Shown here one piece after another: positions 59,601 to 64,000 of a stretch of 64,000 nt of DNA; positions within the stretch are counted from its first letter, which is position 1; each line of letters begins with the position of its first letter. Source of the DNA: Fasciolopsis buskii. Taxonomy: Eukaryota > Platyhelminthes > Trematoda > Plagiorchiida > Fasciolidae. Under the pieces are notes generated by a model that saw only the letters and a list, made by a program, of their open reading frames with translations, was not told the DNA's origin and searched no databases. The position numbers were made by a program, and so were the translations under genes. Location of the stretch: contig LUCM01007389.1 in NCBI GenBank assembly GCA_008360955.1, forward strand, positions 11,541 through 75,540, in the 5' to 3' direction.

Positions 59601-61400
59601 GGACACTGATGTGACCATCCATTTCATCAAAAGACGTGCAACAGACAATTGTTTTTGGGCTGTACCTCTGTATCCCAGGTATGGTTGGAGTTGGGGGTAA
59701 CCTCTAATAGTCTTCGCGTTTCCTGTGGAGTGTTATAGGTTTAATCTTCATTGCATTGTTCTTCCAGTTTTGTCCAAAAATACGTTCTATGCAATGCTCT
59801 GTCCGGTCTGGCGGGTGGTGTAGTTGAACTCCACCAGGGAAAAAAGTCTTTGGTTTACGGCGTATCGGTGATATCATCTTTCTGGGGGGGGGGTGCAATA
59901 CACAAATAATTCAACATTCTGAATCACTTGGCCAACGCATTCTCTGGACATCACACTAGTTCGAGGTAATTCCCTAGGATTTACAGGACTACGAGCATGT
60001 GCTCATTTTGTGATGACTACTGAGAGGTGGTTATTAATCTAAGGTACCACAGGAGCTTGATTAAATCTAATGATGTCTTTGGGGGAGAAGATACGTCACA
60101 AATAGCAAGGGTTGTGGCACCCTTATAGAACCTGTAACACCTTTGGCGTTTCCGCTGAACTAAACTTCTCTGTGAGAAAGTTTGCTCATTGTCACAGCTG
60201 GTTTTCCCCACTCTATATTCTCAAGACCTGGTCTGTTCGCTTTGAGAATGCCTAGCATGTTTCTGTATTCGACTACTACTGTCACTGAGGGCTTGCCTTA
60301 CTGCGATAGGATAAGCAGTGACGAGATGCATCTTCGTGGATTGCATGTTGTTAAGCTCGTCACGATAGAGATAATGGCTCTTTACCTCATCCGATTGACA
60401 CTGTTTACAATTGAATCCTGGTGCGCATCATTTGACTATGTACGCACAGTTGCTTATGCCTCATGGGCAGACACCGACGGGTTGCCTTTTGCTAAAATTG
60501 GCTAGGTACAACTAAATGTTGCCTCAAAAAACCATCCTACATAACATTCCCGTGAACAGTGATGTCATGCAAATATCGTCCACATGGTCGCCACCGTTTC
60601 ACACACGACACCACTGCTTCTAGATCAGGGGAAATAATGAAGGCATTTTCTCAAGGGCTGGATAAATCATTCTCAAAACCAAACACTTCAAATCAAGCCT
60701 ACGAGTCGTTTGAGATCCAGAAACAAAACCGCCCTCAGAATTGATAATAGAGGAGCTGCATATTACGAATGCTGATGCATCGTAGGTGATTGGAAAATCC
60801 GAGAGACATCAATTTGATTGTTTCCACTACAAGTGATTGCTGGTTCCCTAACTTTTGTTTTATCATTTTAATTTTAGTGATACTTGTGAATTCCGTCTGT
60901 CCACAACGATTTGTTCCGGTTCACTTCTCAATCGCGCTGATCTATCCAGCTTTACGATAGGCCTTAGAAGGCTACATCTAGTTTATTATTGCGTACTGTT
61001 CAGACACCTCTGAAAGTCGTAATTCCCACTTTCGCTGTGATCTTCATTCGTTGACTTTTTTGAATGATGCACATTTTCGGGCCGGAATTAGAACTCGAGT
61101 AACGTGACTTGCGAAGCGGGAAATTTCTTAGTTCTGAAGCGTATATGGACAATCGCATTGCCGGGTTGCCATAACATCATGCACAATAGCATAAATTGGT
61201 TGCGAATTGTGAAAAACAAACCGCCAACCTCTTGCTTGTTACGTAGGCCTCAATACAAGTCTCATAACGGTAGAAACGTAGGGATTAGAATTCAGCGAAA
61301 TACAGTCCATTCATTAGTTGTATTTGCGATTTGTGGTGTTGAATGGAACATGTCGGCATGAGAATAAACACATTCCAGACAAAGTGGTGCATACCGTGAA
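56700..61400. other. no gene recognised
   Basis: Non-coding by inspection. Open frames such as plus 57804-58133 and 60182-60505 have hydrophobic stretches but no family pattern. A run of 11 G at about 59885 is the only low-complexity feature. Confidence 0.35.
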
Positions 61401-61428
61401 GCTTTCAGGATTATTTCTGACTCATCAG

Positions 61429-61565
61429 AACTACCAAACTCTGTGGCAGATGCCAGTTATTGTGTACCACTGACCCTTAGTTTCGATTCAAGCTCAAATG
61501 GAGCCATTTGGTCCCAATCTTCATTGAAAGTTTTGGGTTGCCCTAATCTGCACTGGATACTTCAG
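61429..61565 (+). CDS. candidate exon of unknown gene
   Basis: A 137-bp open segment between acceptor CTCATCAG and donor GTAACC. It encodes LPNSVADASYCVPLTLSFDS and on to KVLGCPNLHWILQ, with two cysteines. It looks like an internal exon of an extracellular or enzyme domain, but no family is recognisable. Confidence 0.3.
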
Positions 61566-62384
61566 GTAACCAAACTGCTTTCGGACAAGTTGCACGTGGT
61601 TTTCGAAGTAGAAAATTCTCTTCTTCTCTAGAACTCATTATTGACCGCTTTCGTCATCGCACTGGTACACAAATAGAATGACACTGCTAAATTATACTAT
61701 CATAACAGCAAAGATGTGAACATTGCTTTGTCGTTCATAAAACTGGAACATTTTTCCTCAGTAAAATAACCGATTCCGTTTACTTCCTCTCAGTGACACA
61801 AGCCAACATTCCCATAGTCAGAAGAAGGAAACAAAGATCCATAGAATAGCTGCGAGTTATCAAGAGTCGCAAAGTGAAAATGTTATTAATATAATCAGGT
61901 GGAAGTTAGTACAAAAATGAGTAAGACAAAACAGAACATTTCCAGCCTAAAGGTAGACTATCATCTGAGAGAATAGAAAACGAATGAAGTTTAGGAAAAT
62001 ACTAGACCTTACTAGACACAGCACCAAAAGGAAGGACAAAAATAACAATGTTATTAATGGCAGAGACGATGGCGGTGGCTGCAATGGCTGTTTTATGGTT
62101 TCGTTTATCGATGCCCCTAACTCTAGCGCCTTCTGTCATTCGTTTCGGTTCTAGCTCACTACCACTCCACTTAATCAAGCAAGAACGATCAAATGGACTC
62201 CGGAAACCTAGCACGACAAAATCCCTTGTTTGTCCTAATCAAATAGTTTATATAGATCCACGCACAAATGAGTTCTTCAGCCGATTGCCCTCCGTCTGAA
62301 GGGCTCGTTGCCTAACCTTTGGCTGCCATATCGAATTCTGTTCCTGCTCACCTCTGCGCTAGTCACAAAATCAGATCACTTTCA

Positions 62385-62460
62385 ATCAGTCCACGGACTA
62401 GGGCGTTCGGTTGACTCCGCCTGCAGACGGTTTGATTCCGAACCCGTGTATCGTTCAACT
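62385..62460 (+). repeat. degenerate tRNA-related SINE remnant
   Basis: CTAGGGCGTTCGGTTGACTC followed by GACGGTTTGATTCCGAACCC resembles the GGCGTTCGG...GGTTCGATTCC head of the element at 44.65 kb. Strongly diverged. Confidence 0.35.
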
Positions 62461-63613
62461 GATGTCAGAGGAGTTTGGCAGTCATCCCTGTTCTTCTGGG
62501 TATAATGGTGACTCACTTTAGTATAACTCATCCTACTGAGGCATAGTGGCCTTGTATTTTTGGCACTCACATGTAGATTCCTCTTACAACAACCATGACA
62601 ACAACATTACCAACAGCAAAACAACGGCCTTAGAACTGCTTCAACTCTGGTGACAAGGTATACTCAAGAAATTTATAAGAGAACGTCATTTTGAAATATA
62701 CCAAAATAGATCGTTATCATCCGCTGACAGGCATTCACCTATTGCGCTATTAACAATGAGTTGTTCTCTTTTTAACTCAAACATAGCTTGGTTTACTGTG
62801 CGGCAGTCAGTGCTTCGTGCATCTGTTACGAACTCACGTGCAATTCATGCGTTGCAGTCCGGCACAGCTGTTTGAGTCTGCGTACGCAACCAGCCGGTGA
62901 GAACCGTGGCTACAGGGGTGGTGAAGTTCGAGCATTCCTTGAAGGCCATTGGACGGAGTGCGCTCCATCAATGAAGATACCTTCTACAACGCAAGTAAAT
63001 GCATGAGTTGCAAATAAAACGGTGATCCTTTGGAATGTATTCAACCAGGTAGCTTGAGTCGAATTCAGTCCAGTGCCTTTTGGCAATTTGTATCCGTTCG
63101 TTATTGCGACTGACAAAACTCGTATACAGGTTTCAAGTGCAAACAGGATAGCGTTTCACCAGCTTCAGGCGAGGGATTAATCAGTAATAATATCGGTATT
63201 AGTAACGTTATTACAAATAATAATGGTAGTACAAGTCGTCATCATAACCTTTGACTTCATAGCCATCTCAATGTTTCAACTAGTTTCGTCGTCACCATTG
63301 CTATTCTCCTCTAAAATCTAATCCACGGAGTTTCGACACGATTAATTTCCTGTCATCAAATAAATGCTTGGATAACAATCATATTAATGGCAGCCAATTG
63401 ATGGAACGTTTTAGGGACACTTTTAGGGACTGATTCCTCTGGAAACGCCAAAACCGTCTGAAGTTTGGGATGTTAGTGAAAGGCAAAATCATCTTCGCCA
63501 AATTAATTGGACAGTCAGATGGGAGTCATGTGATGGGTTGTTTACTTTGGTAGGAAAATTCAAAGCACTAACAATCGAGTTCCTTGTGTGAAAATGAAAT
63601 ATGACGTGACACA

Positions 63614-63813
63614 ATGCGTCGAATGCTTCAACTGATGGACAAACCGATTGCCAGTTTTACATCCGAAACCCCACGCTACGAGATGCAACCAAAACGGGTC
63701 CATTTCGATTGCCTGGCTGATGCTGTGATCACCGATCCATGGTGGTTATTGACATTTCGATCGCGTCGGATTTCGAGTGAGAAGAATATGAACCGAAATC
63801 GGACAGAAATAAG
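63614..63813 (+). CDS. candidate first coding exon of unknown gene
   Basis: Starts with ATG and runs 66 codons plus two bases to donor GTTAGC. The peptide is basic and compact: MRRMLQLMDKPIASFTSETP, then VHFDCLADAVITDPWWLLTF and RSRRISSEKN. It lacks low complexity and reads like real coding sequence. Any following exons lie beyond the window. Family not recognised. Confidence 0.35.
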
Positions 63814-64000
63814 GTTAGCTATTCCGTGTTGTGACTAGCCCATTTATTTGATTAATTTATTGTAGGCTTCACGTTTGGTCTCGTTGCGATGACTGATTTT
63901 GTCCGTCGTTGACCAGTTGACTGACTGAACGATAAGCCTACCATCTATTTAGCTGGACACAATCCTTATAAACTTTCGGTATCTTTGCATTCGTGTTCCT

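Overview
The window is eukaryotic and intron-rich, and it most likely comes from a digenean trematode (flatworm, fluke-type) genome. This is inferred from the element mix: decayed RTE-like and CR1-like LINEs, Penelope-like elements with fluke-style protein sequence, tRNA-derived SINEs and long introns with short exons. Species is not determined. Most long open frames here are chance frames or retroelement debris. Two host genes can be assembled exon by exon from splice sites, phase and protein motifs.

Layout. (1) 1-720: minus-strand Penelope-like fragment. 1101-1326: a well-bounded plus-strand exon of an unrecognised gene. 3.8-8 kb: SINE-like sequences, a decayed CR1-like LINE and a 230-bp inverted repeat with PLE-ribozyme-like motifs. 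(2) 12110-33946, plus strand: a complete tetraspanin gene of eight coding exons (305 aa). Its introns hold a 44-bp perfect inverted repeat (16.6/17.7 kb), a SINE (18.5 kb), an RTE 3' tail (24.4 kb), TA microsatellites and a nearly full-length dead RTE LINE (29.9-32.4 kb) that contains the 293-bp assembly gap. (3) 33.9-41.7 kb: a gene-free interval, AT-richer by eye in its middle, between two convergent genes. (4) 41709-46540, minus strand: a brain-specific homeobox gene (bsx/bsh type), with the homeodomain split by an intron after homeodomain residue 44. An in-phase extra exon (44475-44588) is probably part of it. (5) 49.6-53.5 kb: a decayed CR1-like LINE with a short-repeat tail, followed by a decayed Penelope-like element with RT and a GIY-YIG-like segment, both on plus. 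(6) 53.5-64 kb: no recognisable gene, a few splice-bounded candidate exons and one more SINE-like remnant.

The two assembled genes are not obviously linked in function. One is a four-pass membrane organiser and the other a neural transcription factor. All calls come from reading motifs and splice sites in the sequence; no database search or expression data was available.
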